Assembly: GCA_947451445.1 (NCBI GenBank) | Contig: CANFZJ010000021.1 | Location: 1 to 18,578 of the forward strand | Length of the DNA stretch: 18,578 nucleotides | Direction of reading: 5' to 3' | Source of the DNA: Comamonadaceae bacterium | GTDB lineage: Bacteria > Pseudomonadota > Gammaproteobacteria > Burkholderiales > Burkholderiaceae_C | Shown: piece after piece, positions 8,370 to 16,464 of the stretch | How positions within the stretch are numbered: the first letter of the stretch is position 1 | Layout: the number at the start of each line of letters is the position of its first letter | The notes under the pieces: generated by a model | Told to the model about the DNA's origin: nothing | What the model saw: only the letters and a program-made list of their open reading frames with translations | Database searches by the model: none | Translations under genes and position numbers: made by a program

Positions 8370-11300
8370 ATGACGACCTGGTGGAAAAACCCGATACGGC
8401 GTTTGCATCGCAACCAGCACCGCATGGTGCTCAAGCTGATGGCGGTGCTGCTGGTGGGCATCTGGGGCTTCGTGGGGTTTTGGTCCTGCTGGGACCGGGC
8501 CAACATCCTCCATTCCAACACCCTGGTGCTGGAGCAGTTGACGGCGGCCATGCATGCGCAAACCCATAGCCTGTTCAAGCAGGCCGAGGCCTTGCTGATC
8601 GTCGGCAAGCACTGGATGGCCGAGCACCCGGACCAGGACCCAGGGACCGCCCCCGAGTTCATTGCGCTGGTGGAGCAACTGCGCACCGCCTCGGGTGGAA
8701 TGCTGGACGTGCGCATGGTGACACGCCGTGGCGAGCTGCGCTACATCCCGGATTTTGGGGAAGCGCACAACACCATTGTCTCGGACCGGGACTATTTCCG
8801 CGCCCAGCTTGATCCACAGACCCGGGGTCTGTATATAGGCTACCCCCTGCTCGGCAGGATCAGCAAAAAATGGGTTCTGCCCATTTCGGCGCCGGTAGAA
8901 CATGCCGGAGCCGATGTGGCGGTACTACTGATTTCCATTGAGTTGGACCGCATCGCGGCCACATTTGATGCCGAGCGGATCCAACTCAATGGCACCCTGG
9001 GGATCGTCCGCAACGATGGCATCGTGCTGTTCCGCAGCCCGTTCGACAGCCAGACCATCGGCAAGTCGATTGCAAAAGGCGAGGCCTGGAGCCACTACAT
9101 GCGCACGCAGTCCCAAAGAACCTACACCTCCCAGGTCGGCCTGTTTGACCAGCGACCGCGCCTGGCAGCTTTCTCCACACTGAAAGATTTTCCGCTGGTG
9201 GTGTATGCGAGTGCCAGCCAGGACGACCTGCTGCGGCCCTGGCGGCAGGAAACGGCCATTCTGGCCGGGGTGGCTGCGCTGCTGTCGCTACTCGCCCTGG
9301 CCATGGCCGCAGCGCTGGTGCGGGCCCTGACGGCCGCGCAAAAATCAGATGCCATCGTCCAGTCCACCGAAGATGCCATCCTGGGCACCGCGCTGGACGG
9401 CACCGTGACCAGCTGGAACCCGGGTGCAGAACGCATGTTTGGTTACTCTTCGGCAGAAATACTGGGGCAGTCGATGCTGCGCCTGCACCCGCCCGACCGG
9501 GTGGCAGAAGAGTTGGTCATTTTGGCCAATATCAAAAACGGCATGCACGTGGAGCATTTTGAAACCATCCGGGTCTGCAAAAACGGGGGTGAAATCCATG
9601 TCTCGGTCGCCATCTCCCCGATCCGCGACAGCTTTGGACACCTGGTCGGCGCCGCCAAAATCGTGCGCAACACCACTGAGCAAAAAAACGCCACCCAGCA
9701 ACTGCGCCTCACGGCCAGCGTGTTCACCAATACCAGCGAAGGTATTTTGATCACCAACCCGCGCGGCAGCATCGTTGAAGTCAACGGCGCATTCACCCGC
9801 ATTACCGGCTACAGCCGGGAGGAAGTGGTGGGCAAAGATGTACGGATGCTGCGCTCCAGCCTACAGGGGCCCGAAGTGTTCCGCACCATCCGCGCTGCGC
9901 TGCGCCAGCACCGGGAGTGGAAAGGCGAACTGGGGAGCTGCCGCAAAAACGGCGGAACATATTCCGCATGGCTCACCGTCAGCACCGTCAGCGAAAGCGC
10001 GGGCCAGGTACGCAACTACGTCGCGCTGTTTTCAGACATCACCGTTTTAAAGCAGCAACAGGATGAGCTGGAGCATGGCGCGCATTTTGATGCCTTGACC
10101 GACTTGCCCAACCGGCTGCTGCTGTCCGACCGGCTGCACCAAGCCATGACCCAGTGCCAGCGGCGCAACCAGCATCTGGCCGTGCTGTACCTCGACCTGG
10201 ATGGCTTCAAATCCATCAACGACCAGTTCGGCCACGAAGCAGGCGATGCGCTGCTGGTAGCCGTCTCCCGGCGCATGCAGGCCGCGCTGCGGGAAGTGGA
10301 CACGCTGGCCCGCATGGGCGGCGACGAGTTCGTGGCCGTGCTCACCGGGATGGAAAGCATGCAAGACTGCATCCCGCTGGTGCTGCGCCTGCTGAAGACC
10401 TGCGCGGAGCCAGTGTCCATCCAGGGCCGCAATCTGCAGGTCACCGCCAGCATCGGGGTCACCATGTACCCGCAAGACAATGCCGAAGCAGACCAACTGA
10501 TGCGCCATGCCGACCAGGCCATGTACGAAGCCAAACAAAACGGCAGAAACCGCTTTCACCTGTTCGACTCGGCCCAGGACGCCGAGGTCAAAAGCCGCAG
10601 CCTGCAACAAGAAGCCATTGCGCTGGGCCTGACCCGGCAAGAGTTCGTGCTGCATTACCAGCCCAAAGTCAATATGCGCACCGGGGCCATCGTGGGTGCA
10701 GAAGCGCTGATCCGCTGGCAACACCCCGAAAGGGGCCTGCTGGCGCCTGGCGCATTTTTACCTGCGATCGAAAGGCACCCGTTGAGCGAAGTACTGGGCT
10801 CGTGGGTGATAGACACCGCGCTCCAGCAAATGGACACCTGGAAACAGCAGGGCCTGATACTGACGGTGAGCGTCAACATCGCCGCCCGGCAGCTCCAGCA
10901 TGCGGGGTTCGCCCTGCACCTGGCGGAGTTGCTATCGCACTACCCAGGGGTGGAGGCCCACTGCCTGGAGCTGGAAGTACTGGAGACCAGCGCGCTGGAG
11001 GACATCAACTCCACCGCCACCATCATGCAAGAGTGCCATCGGCTAGGTGTGCGCTTCGCTATTGACGACTTTGGCACCGGGTATTCCTCGCTGACCTACC
11101 TGCGGCACTTACCGTTCGAGACCTTGAAGATTGACCAAAGCTTTGTCCGCGACATGCTGACCGACTACAGCGACCTGTCCATCGTGGTGGGCGTGATCGG
11201 TCTGGCCACGGCTTTCCAGCGGGAGGTCATTGCCGAGGGGGTAGAAACGCTGGCCCACGGCACCCGGCTGCTGGCGCTGGGCTGCACCCTGGCCCAGGGC

Positions 11301-11441
11301 TACGCCATTGCCCGGCCCATGCCCGCAAGCCAGATCCCAGGCTGGTGCAGCACCTGGAAACCCGCTCCAGAATGGGCGCTGAACAGCCCTATTACATCCA
11401 TACAAAAACAGCCTATAGCGCATACAGAATATACGCAATAA
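8370..11441 (+). CDS. Membrane sensor PAS-PAS-GGDEF-EAL, cyclic di-GMP turnover
   Basis: A 1023-residue bifunctional candidate for making (diguanylate cyclase) and breaking (phosphodiesterase) cyclic di-GMP. Residue numbers count from ATG 8361; I prefer the ATG at 8370 because AAGGAG (8354-8359) is only 1 base from the first ATG but 10 from the second. TM1 is about 24-43, an extracytoplasmic dCache-like sensor about 45-295 (with SDRDYFRAQ), and TM2 about 298-320. PAS1 is about 325-440 and PAS2 about 450-563. GGDEF is about 573-735, with GGDEF intact at 653-657 and an inhibitory-site RxxD (644-647) exactly five residues before it. EAL is about 750-990: EAL at 781-783, Asn839, Glu875, DDFGTGYSSL at 902-911, Lys923 and EGVE at 959-962. 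Both catalytic domains therefore look competent. The last 13 or so codons and the stop lie in repeat copy B. The ligand is unknown. Confidence 0.93.
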   Translation: MTTWWKNPIRRLHRNQHRMVLKLMAVLLVGIWGFVGFWSCWDRANILHSNTLVLEQLTAAMHAQTHSLFKQAEALLIVGKHWMAEHPDQDPGTAPEFIALVEQLRTASGGMLDVRMVTRRGELRYIPDFGEAHNTIVSDRDYFRAQLDPQTRGLYIGYPLLGRISKKWVLPISAPVEHAGADVAVLLISIELDRIAATFDAERIQLNGTLGIVRNDGIVLFRSPFDSQTIGKSIAKGEAWSHYMRTQSQRTYTSQVGLFDQRPRLAAFSTLKDFPLVVYASASQDDLLRPWRQETAILAGVAALLSLLALAMAAALVRALTAAQKSDAIVQSTEDAILGTALDGTVTSWNPGAERMFGYSSAEILGQSMLRLHPPDRVAEELVILANIKNGMHVEHFETIRVCKNGGEIHVSVAISPIRDSFGHLVGAAKIVRNTTEQKNATQQLRLTASVFTNTSEGILITNPRGSIVEVNGAFTRITGYSREEVVGKDVRMLRSSLQGPEVFRTIRAALRQHREWKGELGSCRKNGGTYSAWLTVSTVSESAGQVRNYVALFSDITVLKQQQDELEHGAHFDALTDLPNRLLLSDRLHQAMTQCQRRNQHLAVLYLDLDGFKSINDQFGHEAGDALLVAVSRRMQAALREVDTLARMGGDEFVAVLTGMESMQDCIPLVLRLLKTCAEPVSIQGRNLQVTASIGVTMYPQDNAEADQLMRHADQAMYEAKQNGRNRFHLFDSAQDAEVKSRSLQQEAIALGLTRQEFVLHYQPKVNMRTGAIVGAEALIRWQHPERGLLAPGAFLPAIERHPLSEVLGSWVIDTALQQMDTWKQQGLILTVSVNIAARQLQHAGFALHLAELLSHYPGVEAHCLELEVLETSALEDINSTATIMQECHRLGVRFAIDDFGTGYSSLTYLRHLPFETLKIDQSFVRDMLTDYSDLSIVVGVIGLATAFQREVIAEGVETLAHGTRLLALGCTLAQGYAIARPMPASQIPGWCSTWKPAPEWALNSPITSIQKQPIAHTEYTQ

Positions 11442-11458
11442 GCTATAAAATAAATAGC
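11401..11458. repeat. Dispersed hairpin repeat, copy B, spanning two convergent stop codons
   Basis: Bases 11408-11458 align without gaps to copy A (3282-3332), with shared blocks ACAGC, TAGCGCATA, GAAT and AATAGC. TATAGC (11414-11419) and GCTATA (11442-11447) form the arms. The TAA of the GGDEF-EAL gene (11439-11441) and the TAG of the antiporter gene (11443-11445, minus strand) both fall inside the repeat and are separated by one base. Confidence 0.6.
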
Positions 11459-12696
11459 AAACCAGCGACCACCGTAGGGGCCAATGCCCCGGCCAGCAGG
11501 CCCAGTGCGCCAATCGACTCGTCATTGAAACCACGCCGCAGCAGGGCTGCGCCCGCCGGGTTGGGGGCATTCGCAATCACCGTTAGCCCGCCGCCCGCCA
11601 CCGCTCCGGCCACCAGCATGTACTGCGACTGGGTGGAGATGCCCACGATCAACGATCCCAGGTAGGTTAGCGCGGCGTTGTCGGTCAGGGCCGTCAGACC
11701 CAGCGCACCGAAGAACAGCGCGGTGGGTGCCAGGCTGGAGACGATGGGCTGCAGCCACCACTGTTGCATACCGCCCAACACCACCAGCCCAGCCAGAAAG
11801 AAGCCAACCAACAGCCCCTCCTTCAGCAGCAGCGGGCTCTGGTGCCGCTCATAGGCCTGGGTGTAGCCAAAAAAGAACAAAAACAAGCCGATGAAGGCTA
11901 CCGGATGGTGGGCCAGCAGCACCACACCGGCCAGAAACGCCAGATGCACCAGGCTGACCAGCAGCGGCACAGGGGCTGCGCTGTCTTGCGGCGTGGCAGC
12001 GGGCATCTGCAGGTGTTTGCGCAGTAAAAACACCAGCACCGTGGCGTTGACCAGCACCGCCACGCAGGCGCGCCAGCCAAAGGTGGTCGCCATGAAGGCG
12101 CTGTCCCAGCCCCAGGCACCGGCCACCATCAGCACGGGCGGTGCAGCGTAGGAGGTGAGCGTGCCGCCGATGGACACGTTGACGAACAGCACGCCCAGGG
12201 CAACATATTTCAGCCATTCAGGCAGTCCCTGGCGGAACACCAGCGGGGCCAAAATCAGCGCGGCCAGCGTCATGGCGGCTGGTTCGGTGATCAGCGAACC
12301 CAGCAGCGGCACCAGCGCCAGCCCCAGCCATACCAGCGCCACCGGAGTGGGCAACGGCAGCACGCGGGCTACCCCGGTCAAGGCTTGCTGCACCAGTGCC
12401 AGCACCGGGCGCGATGCAGCCACCACCATCACCACAAAGACAAACAGCGGCTCGGTGTACTGGCGCGACTCGGCGTATTCCAGCGCCTGGGTTCCGCCGC
12501 CCAGCAGCGCCATAGCCAGTACCAGCACCATGGCCCACAGGCCAAACACCACCTCCACCTCGCCCAGAATGTGGAACAGCCCGGCGTGACGCGGGTGGCG
12601 GTGGGCCAGTATTTCAAACGACTTGGCGGCAAAGGTGTGCAGCAGCGCCAGGGCGAACAGCACGGCGGCGGTAATTTGGATGGGTGTGGCGGACAT
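11443..12696 (-). CDS. Putative Na+/H+ antiporter-like membrane transporter
   Basis: A 417-residue polytopic membrane protein with about 10-12 hydrophobic segments. The N-terminus (ALLHTFAAKSFEILAHRHP, then HILGEVEVVFGLWAM) is what I recall for the family annotated 'putative Na+/H+ antiporter' (Na_H_antiport_3 type). Motifs typical of ion-transporter-superfamily carriers are visible: GSLITEPAAMTLAALIL, SIGGTLTSYAAPPVL, LTDNAALTYLGSLI and VIANAPNPAG. TEPAAMT and TDNAALT look like the two pseudo-symmetric discontinuous-helix elements of this superfamily. The ATG at 12696 is preferred to a TTG 42 bases upstream because the N-terminal hydrophobic helix begins right after it; no good Shine-Dalgarno is seen. 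The last codons (LLFIL) and stop are within repeat copy B. The ion transported is not determinable here. Confidence 0.8.
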   Translation of the reverse strand: MSATPIQITAAVLFALALLHTFAAKSFEILAHRHPRHAGLFHILGEVEVVFGLWAMVLVLAMALLGGGTQALEYAESRQYTEPLFVFVVMVVAASRPVLALVQQALTGVARVLPLPTPVALVWLGLALVPLLGSLITEPAAMTLAALILAPLVFRQGLPEWLKYVALGVLFVNVSIGGTLTSYAAPPVLMVAGAWGWDSAFMATTFGWRACVAVLVNATVLVFLLRKHLQMPAATPQDSAAPVPLLVSLVHLAFLAGVVLLAHHPVAFIGLFLFFFGYTQAYERHQSPLLLKEGLLVGFFLAGLVVLGGMQQWWLQPIVSSLAPTALFFGALGLTALTDNAALTYLGSLIVGISTQSQYMLVAGAVAGGGLTVIANAPNPAGAALLRRGFNDESIGALGLLAGALAPTVVAGLLFIL

Positions 12697-12837
12697 AGGA
12701 GTAGGTTGAAGTGCTTTGTGCCATTTTGAGCCATGCAATTACCACCTGGGGAAAACGTGACTAGCCATGGCGCGTCACTACGGAATACTGTTTGCATTGC
12801 ATGTGCCGTGACAAAACAGCACTCTTCATACATACCC

Positions 12838-13992
12838 ATGGCGACAGCACTCCATTCATCTGATAGGGCTCGGACGATCGACATCGCCCGGGGTTTGCTG
12901 TTCGTGCTGATGAGCAGCACGCACGCCACCAGCCTGTTGAAACTGCCGCCCAGCCACTGGTTGATGTCTGTTCTGTGGTTGCCGCGCGGCTGGGCCACGG
13001 TAACGTTTGCCGTGTTGTCGGGGTACGGCTTGGGTTTTCTCTACGCAGGCCGCCAGCCCCTTGCGGCCAGAAACCGCGCCCTGTTCGGCCGCAGTGGCAA
13101 CATACTTTTCGTGATGCTGCTGTCTAACACCATTTTTTCGCTGCTCAAACTGGCCATCGCAGGCGACACCTCGCCTGCATTTACCCTAGGCTGGTGGCTA
13201 GGATTTGTGACACTGGACACCGAGTGGAGCATTTCTGCCGTGCTGTTGCCGACCGCTTTGTTGCCGCTAATGGCACCCGCGCTGTTTCGCTGGGTGCATG
13301 CAGGCCACTGGCGGGCACTGGCCCTGCTGGTAACCCTGCGCATCCTGGTGTCGATGCTGGCGTTGGGCCTGGGCTCATCGGCATACGCCAGCAACTGGGC
13401 GGTGCGTTTTTGGTTGCTAGAGGGCTTTGGCGGGTTTCCGGTGCTGCCGTATGTGTTGAACGGCTGCCTGGGGATCTGGCTGGGTATGGCGCGGTTGAAC
13501 CACAAACCAGTGTGGGTCTGCGCCATGGGTGTGCTGTTGCTGTTGCAGATCGCCGTGTACCTGACCAGCCTGGTACCACCACTAGAGCACGGCTCTCTGC
13601 TGGTGACGTCGGCGGGCGCTGTGGGTAAATTTGCCTGGGTGTATCTCTGTGCGCTGCTTTTGGCCACACCAGCGCTGCACAAGCTGGTGGCTCCGTTGGC
13701 CCATATCGGTAAACATGCACTCAACTCGTTTGTGCTGCACCGCATGTTTGTCCAGAGCCTGGGTATGGGCATCGCTTTGCTAGGTGGGGAGATAGTCCCG
13801 GCAGAACTACGCTACCTCACCCTGTGGGTAGGCACGCTGGCCTTGACCTGGGCGGCGTGTGGGCTATTACAGCGCCACGGCAGCACGGGCCGCCGCCTAT
13901 CGCCCGGTAGGTGGGCCGTAAAAAACCCCTATTTCCAGTCTTTTGCCCATACTGAACCTACCCAAGAAGCCACATTTCACACCGCAAAATAG
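12838..13992 (+). CDS. Acyltransferase-3-like multi-pass membrane protein
   Basis: A 384-residue membrane protein with about 10 hydrophobic helices. The N-terminus (RARTIDIARGLLFVLMSSTH) has the arginine and the R-x10-H spacing (Arg18 to His29) characteristic of acyltransferase-3/OpgC-type enzymes, which O-acylate surface polysaccharides, glucans or lipids. ATVTFAVLSGYGLGFLYAGR resembles the second conserved helix and loop of these proteins. The ATG at 12838 places that motif near the N-terminus as usual; an upstream ATG at 12733 would add 35 unlikely residues. No Shine-Dalgarno stands out for either. The 141-base gap to the divergent antiporter gene shows no clear promoter; a GTGAC/GTCAC inverted pair lies near 12757-12778. 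Repeat copy C begins at its stop codon. The acceptor substrate is unknown; an exopolysaccharide role is only suggested by the PEP-CTERM genes further right. Confidence 0.72.
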   Translation: MATALHSSDRARTIDIARGLLFVLMSSTHATSLLKLPPSHWLMSVLWLPRGWATVTFAVLSGYGLGFLYAGRQPLAARNRALFGRSGNILFVMLLSNTIFSLLKLAIAGDTSPAFTLGWWLGFVTLDTEWSISAVLLPTALLPLMAPALFRWVHAGHWRALALLVTLRILVSMLALGLGSSAYASNWAVRFWLLEGFGGFPVLPYVLNGCLGIWLGMARLNHKPVWVCAMGVLLLLQIAVYLTSLVPPLEHGSLLVTSAGAVGKFAWVYLCALLLATPALHKLVAPLAHIGKHALNSFVLHRMFVQSLGMGIALLGGEIVPAELRYLTLWVGTLALTWAACGLLQRHGSTGRRLSPGRWAVKNPYFQSFAHTEPTQEATFHTAK

Positions 13993-14070
13993 CTTCTAAA
14001 TAAGTTACTTAAAAGCTATAAAAACTATAGCGCACTACGCAATATTCACATGCGCTAGGCACCTAAAATA
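13989..14070. repeat. Dispersed hairpin repeat, copy C, filling a convergent intergenic gap
   Basis: Two stem-forming pairs lie between the acyltransferase stop (13990-13992) and the stop of the coiled-coil gene (14071-14073): ATAGCTT (13989-13995) with AAGCTAT (14013-14019), and TAGCGCA (14028-14034) with TGCGCTA (14051-14057). The flanking CTATAAAAAC and the GCGCA core are shared with copy A, although the rest has diverged. It may act as a bidirectional terminator; there is no strong T-run on either strand. Confidence 0.5.
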
Positions 14071-14865
14071 CTAAGTGTTTTTATTCGAATCGGTTGCCAG
14101 GTTCGAGATACCAGCCCGGTCAAAGCGCAGTGAAATTTCATGCAGGCTGCTACGCAACTCGGCACTGGCATTGGGCGGCAAGATCACAAAGCCGTCTTGC
14201 TGGTTGCTGCGGGCCAGGCCCAGTTTGAGTTTGAGCTCCCCCTCGGCCAGCCGCAGAGTGGGCATGCCGGTTTCCATTTGCTTTAAAAACCCGCCCATCA
14301 GATGGCCCACCTGGTCAGGGGCAAGCACCTCCAGTTTGCCGCTGGCCTCGATTTGCTTGGTCAGGGTGGCAATACGCTCGGTGCCCAGACGCAGTTTTTC
14401 AACCACCACCTGGGTTTTCGTGTCCTGCTCTAGCACTGCGGTTTGCACGGCGTCGGCAACGGCCTGCTTTTCGCGCTCGGCACTCTTGTCCAGCCGGTCA
14501 AACAGGGTGCCGTTGTCTTTTTGTGCGGCCTCTAGCGCATCGGCCAGACGCTGGTTTTCGGCCAGCAGGCCAGCGACCTGGGCGGTCAGCTTCTTGATCT
14601 GCGCGGGCTGGTCGTCGTCTTTGGGCTCCACCCGGCTGGCCAGTTGGGTCTGCAGTGCCTCGTTTTGCTGGCGCAGGGTATCGGCCTCGCGGCTGGCTTT
14701 GATTTCGCGGTCGGCAGCCGAGGTGGCGGCCAGTTTCAGGCGAGACACCAAATCCGCCGCTTCGGCCAGTTTTTGGCTGGCAGTGGCCTCGGTTTGGGCC
14801 GATTTAGCTTGGCAGGCCTTCAGCGCCTCCTGCAGCTGTGCAATGGTTAATGGTCGGGTCACCAT
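14071..14865 (-). CDS. Coiled-coil protein of unknown function, last gene of the five-gene operon
   Basis: I do not recognise the family. The 264-residue product has no signal peptide or membrane helix. Residues 5-75 and 88-178 are heptad-rich, with many Ala, Leu, Glu, Gln and Lys (for example LRQQNEALQTQLASRV and VAGLLAENQRLADALEAAQ), and are predicted coiled coil, broken by an acidic/proline hinge at 79-88. Residues 180-250 are a separate compact segment (LAPDQVGHLMGGFLKQME, LRLAEGELKLKLGLARS, SSLHEISLRFDR) that looks like alternating beta strands. The ATG at 14865 has GAGGAG 6 bases upstream, and the preceding gene stops 10 bases before it, so the two are translated from one message. The start-to-start arrangement and the beta-like tail suggest it works with the four upstream products. 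Confidence 0.8.
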   Translation of the reverse strand: MVTRPLTIAQLQEALKACQAKSAQTEATASQKLAEAADLVSRLKLAATSAADREIKASREADTLRQQNEALQTQLASRVEPKDDDQPAQIKKLTAQVAGLLAENQRLADALEAAQKDNGTLFDRLDKSAEREKQAVADAVQTAVLEQDTKTQVVVEKLRLGTERIATLTKQIEASGKLEVLAPDQVGHLMGGFLKQMETGMPTLRLAEGELKLKLGLARSNQQDGFVILPPNASAELRSSLHEISLRFDRAGISNLATDSNKNT

Positions 14866-14875
14866 GGCGTACTCC

Positions 14876-15373
14876 TCAGTCTGCCACCAGTTGTTCGCGC
14901 ACCTGGCGGCCGGTGGCATCCACCGCGTTCACCAGCCAGCGGCCACTGCCGACCAGGTAGTTGGCGCGCACGTCCAGCGGGCCCATCACCCGCTCCAGTG
15001 CCAGCAGGTCGGCGCGGTTGCGGAAGCCTTTGATGATTTCGTCTTTGTTTTTGGTCGGCGTGGCACCACCGCCGGTGCTGCTGGGTACGCTAGGCGTAGC
15101 AGCGGTAGCCACAAAGTTGACCCGGATGCTAGACACCGCCGAGGCGTTCAGCGCCCCAGCCAAGTGGGCGGACGACAGGGGTTCGATCTCCAGCTCACCG
15201 GTGCTGCTGCGGGACACGGCGGCTTTGATGTCCAGCGTGGCCTCGGACATCACCATGCTGCTGCTCAAGCCCGCACCGAGGCCCAGGTCGGACTGGGCAC
15301 TGGTGAGTGATGCGCCCGCCGTGCCGAGCAAAGCACCCAGCGGGGCACGGGGGGAATCGCTTGCGGAAGCCAT
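14876..15373 (-). CDS. Protein of unknown function, fourth gene of the five-gene operon
   Basis: A 165-residue product that I cannot assign to a family. The N-terminal third (1-40) is Ala/Ser/Gly-rich without a cleavable signal. Residues 43-93 (EATLDIKAAV, then VSSIRVNFVATA) look beta-rich and echo the 'EAT-hydrophobic-D-hydrophobic-K' segment of the two paralogues upstream. A Thr/Pro/Gly linker (about 94-107) leads to a C-terminal segment (ALERVMGPLDVRANYLVGSG and following). Its MGPLDV resembles IGPVNV in the first gene of the operon. The ATG at 15373 has CGGAG 7 bases upstream and lies 14 bases after the previous stop. There is no membrane helix, so the product is probably cytoplasmic. Confidence 0.75.
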   Translation of the reverse strand: MASASDSPRAPLGALLGTAGASLTSAQSDLGLGAGLSSSMVMSEATLDIKAAVSRSSTGELEIEPLSSAHLAGALNASAVSSIRVNFVATAATPSVPSSTGGGATPTKNKDEIIKGFRNRADLLALERVMGPLDVRANYLVGSGRWLVNAVDATGRQVREQLVAD

Positions 15374-15387
15374 GTGTGTTCTCCGGT

Positions 15388-15924
15388 TTAACCCGTCACG
15401 CTGCGGCGCGGCACCTCTAGCCGCAGCGGTGCGGGCACAGGCACCAGGGTGGCGGTAATTTTGGAGTGGACCGATACGTCGCGGTTGAGCTTGCGCTCGA
15501 AGCGGATGTTGGATGTATCGGCAAACAGGCCCAGGCTCCCAGTCTTGCGCGTGCCATCTTCGTTGATTTGCTCGACCAGCTTCAGGTCCATGCTGACCTC
15601 CACCGTGGCCTGCGAGAACTGGTAGAAGGTGGGCTTGACGCCTAGCTCCAGCAACGACACGCTTTGCGGCTTGCCCTGCTGGAAAGTGATCGAGCCATCC
15701 GCAGCTACGGTCTCGGTGATGCTGGGGATGATGTCTACCCGGGTTTCGGCCAGCTCGGTCACCATCGTGGCGGCACTGCGGTCCAGCGCCATCTGGGCGT
15801 CGGCGATGCCCTCGGCCATCATGCGGACCAGGTCGGCGAACGAGGTGGCGGCGGTTTCTTGCACCGCTACCTCGGGCGCAACGATGGGCGCACGAAAGGC
15901 CTTGCCGGCAATAAACGTGGCCAT
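15388..15924 (-). CDS. Unknown-function protein, paralogue of its operon neighbour (third gene)
   Basis: A 178-residue product clearly homologous to the gene just upstream. Shared features in order are a helical segment with GIADAQMALD (39-48), AADGSITF (75-81 region), VSLLELGVKPTFYQF (89-103), ATVEVSMDLK (106-115), a strand-rich middle, and VPVPAPLRL (161-169) near the C-terminus. No signal peptide or membrane helix is present. The pattern of one N-terminal helix, then a beta-sandwich-like body, reminds me of DUF2589-type proteins, but that is only a resemblance. The ATG at 15924 is one base after the upstream stop (TGACATG) with no Shine-Dalgarno, so translation is probably by reinitiation, which would keep the two paralogues at linked levels. 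Confidence 0.78.
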   Translation of the reverse strand: MATFIAGKAFRAPIVAPEVAVQETAATSFADLVRMMAEGIADAQMALDRSAATMVTELAETRVDIIPSITETVAADGSITFQQGKPQSVSLLELGVKPTFYQFSQATVEVSMDLKLVEQINEDGTRKTGSLGLFADTSNIRFERKLNRDVSVHSKITATLVPVPAPLRLEVPRRSVTG

Positions 15925-15925
15925 G

Positions 15926-16453
15926 TCAGGCTGGCGCTTTGACAGGACGGTTGTCCACCACGTTCAGCAGCGGAGCCAGGCGTGGGGGCGGTGGCACAGG
16001 GACCATGCGGGTCAGCAGACGGCTGGTGCCATGCACCTCTTTGCCGAACTTGCGGTTGTGCGATATGTCAATCGCCACCGACGCGCTCCAACAAGCAAAC
16101 CCCGCCTGGGCTTTGACGCCCACTTTGATGCTGGTTTCGGTCGATAGCGTGGTTTTGATGTCCATCGTGACCTCAATAGTGGCCTCGGCAAACTGGTAAA
16201 AGGTGGGGATCAGACCGATCTGGATCAATGACACATCGACCGGTGGTGCGTTCACATAGCTGACGCCGCCATCGGCCGCAATGGTCTGGGTAACACCCAT
16301 GACCAAAGGCAGCTTGGTGTCGGCCAGCACTTTCGCGGTTTCCACCGAGTTTTCGTCCAACGCCTTTTGCGCCTCGGCAATACCCAGCGCCAGCTTAAGC
16401 ACCATATCGGGCAGGGGTACGTCGAGTAATTCTTGTCCAACACTCACAGCCAT
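15926..16453 (-). CDS. Unknown-function protein, paralogue of its operon neighbour (second gene)
   Basis: A 175-residue product of unrecognised family. Residues 8-50 are amphipathic helix (LLDVPLPDMVLKLALGIAEA, then QKALDE). AADGGVSY (60-66 region), VSLIQIGLIPTFYQF (74-88), ATIEVTMDIK (91-100) and VPVPPPPRL (151-159) match the next gene closely, so the pair arose by tandem duplication. The C-terminal 15 residues are Pro/Val-rich and disordered. The ATG at 16453 is chosen because AAGGAG lies 6 bases upstream; another ATG two codons earlier abuts that site and is too close. The preceding gene ends 11 bases before the start. No secretion signal is seen. Confidence 0.8.
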   Translation of the reverse strand: MAVSVGQELLDVPLPDMVLKLALGIAEAQKALDENSVETAKVLADTKLPLVMGVTQTIAADGGVSYVNAPPVDVSLIQIGLIPTFYQFAEATIEVTMDIKTTLSTETSIKVGVKAQAGFACWSASVAIDISHNRKFGKEVHGTSRLLTRMVPVPPPPRLAPLLNVVDNRPVKAPA

Positions 16454-16464
16454 GGCCATCTCCT

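Noticed and set aside
12429..12998. 189-codon minus-strand frame overlapping the 5' ends of the antiporter and acyltransferase genes
   Set aside because: Out of frame with both genes, Trp/Cys/Arg-rich, and it runs through the likely divergent promoter region.
13989..14070. Three similar repeats considered as insertion-sequence ends or a CRISPR-like array
   Set aside because: Copies are kilobases apart with no transposase, no regular spacing and no target-site duplications that I can see.
14075..15310. 411-codon plus-strand frame opposite the unknown operon
   Set aside because: Ser/Arg/Ala-rich low-complexity translation that spans two genes and their junction; the minus-strand genes have good spacing and Shine-Dalgarno sites.
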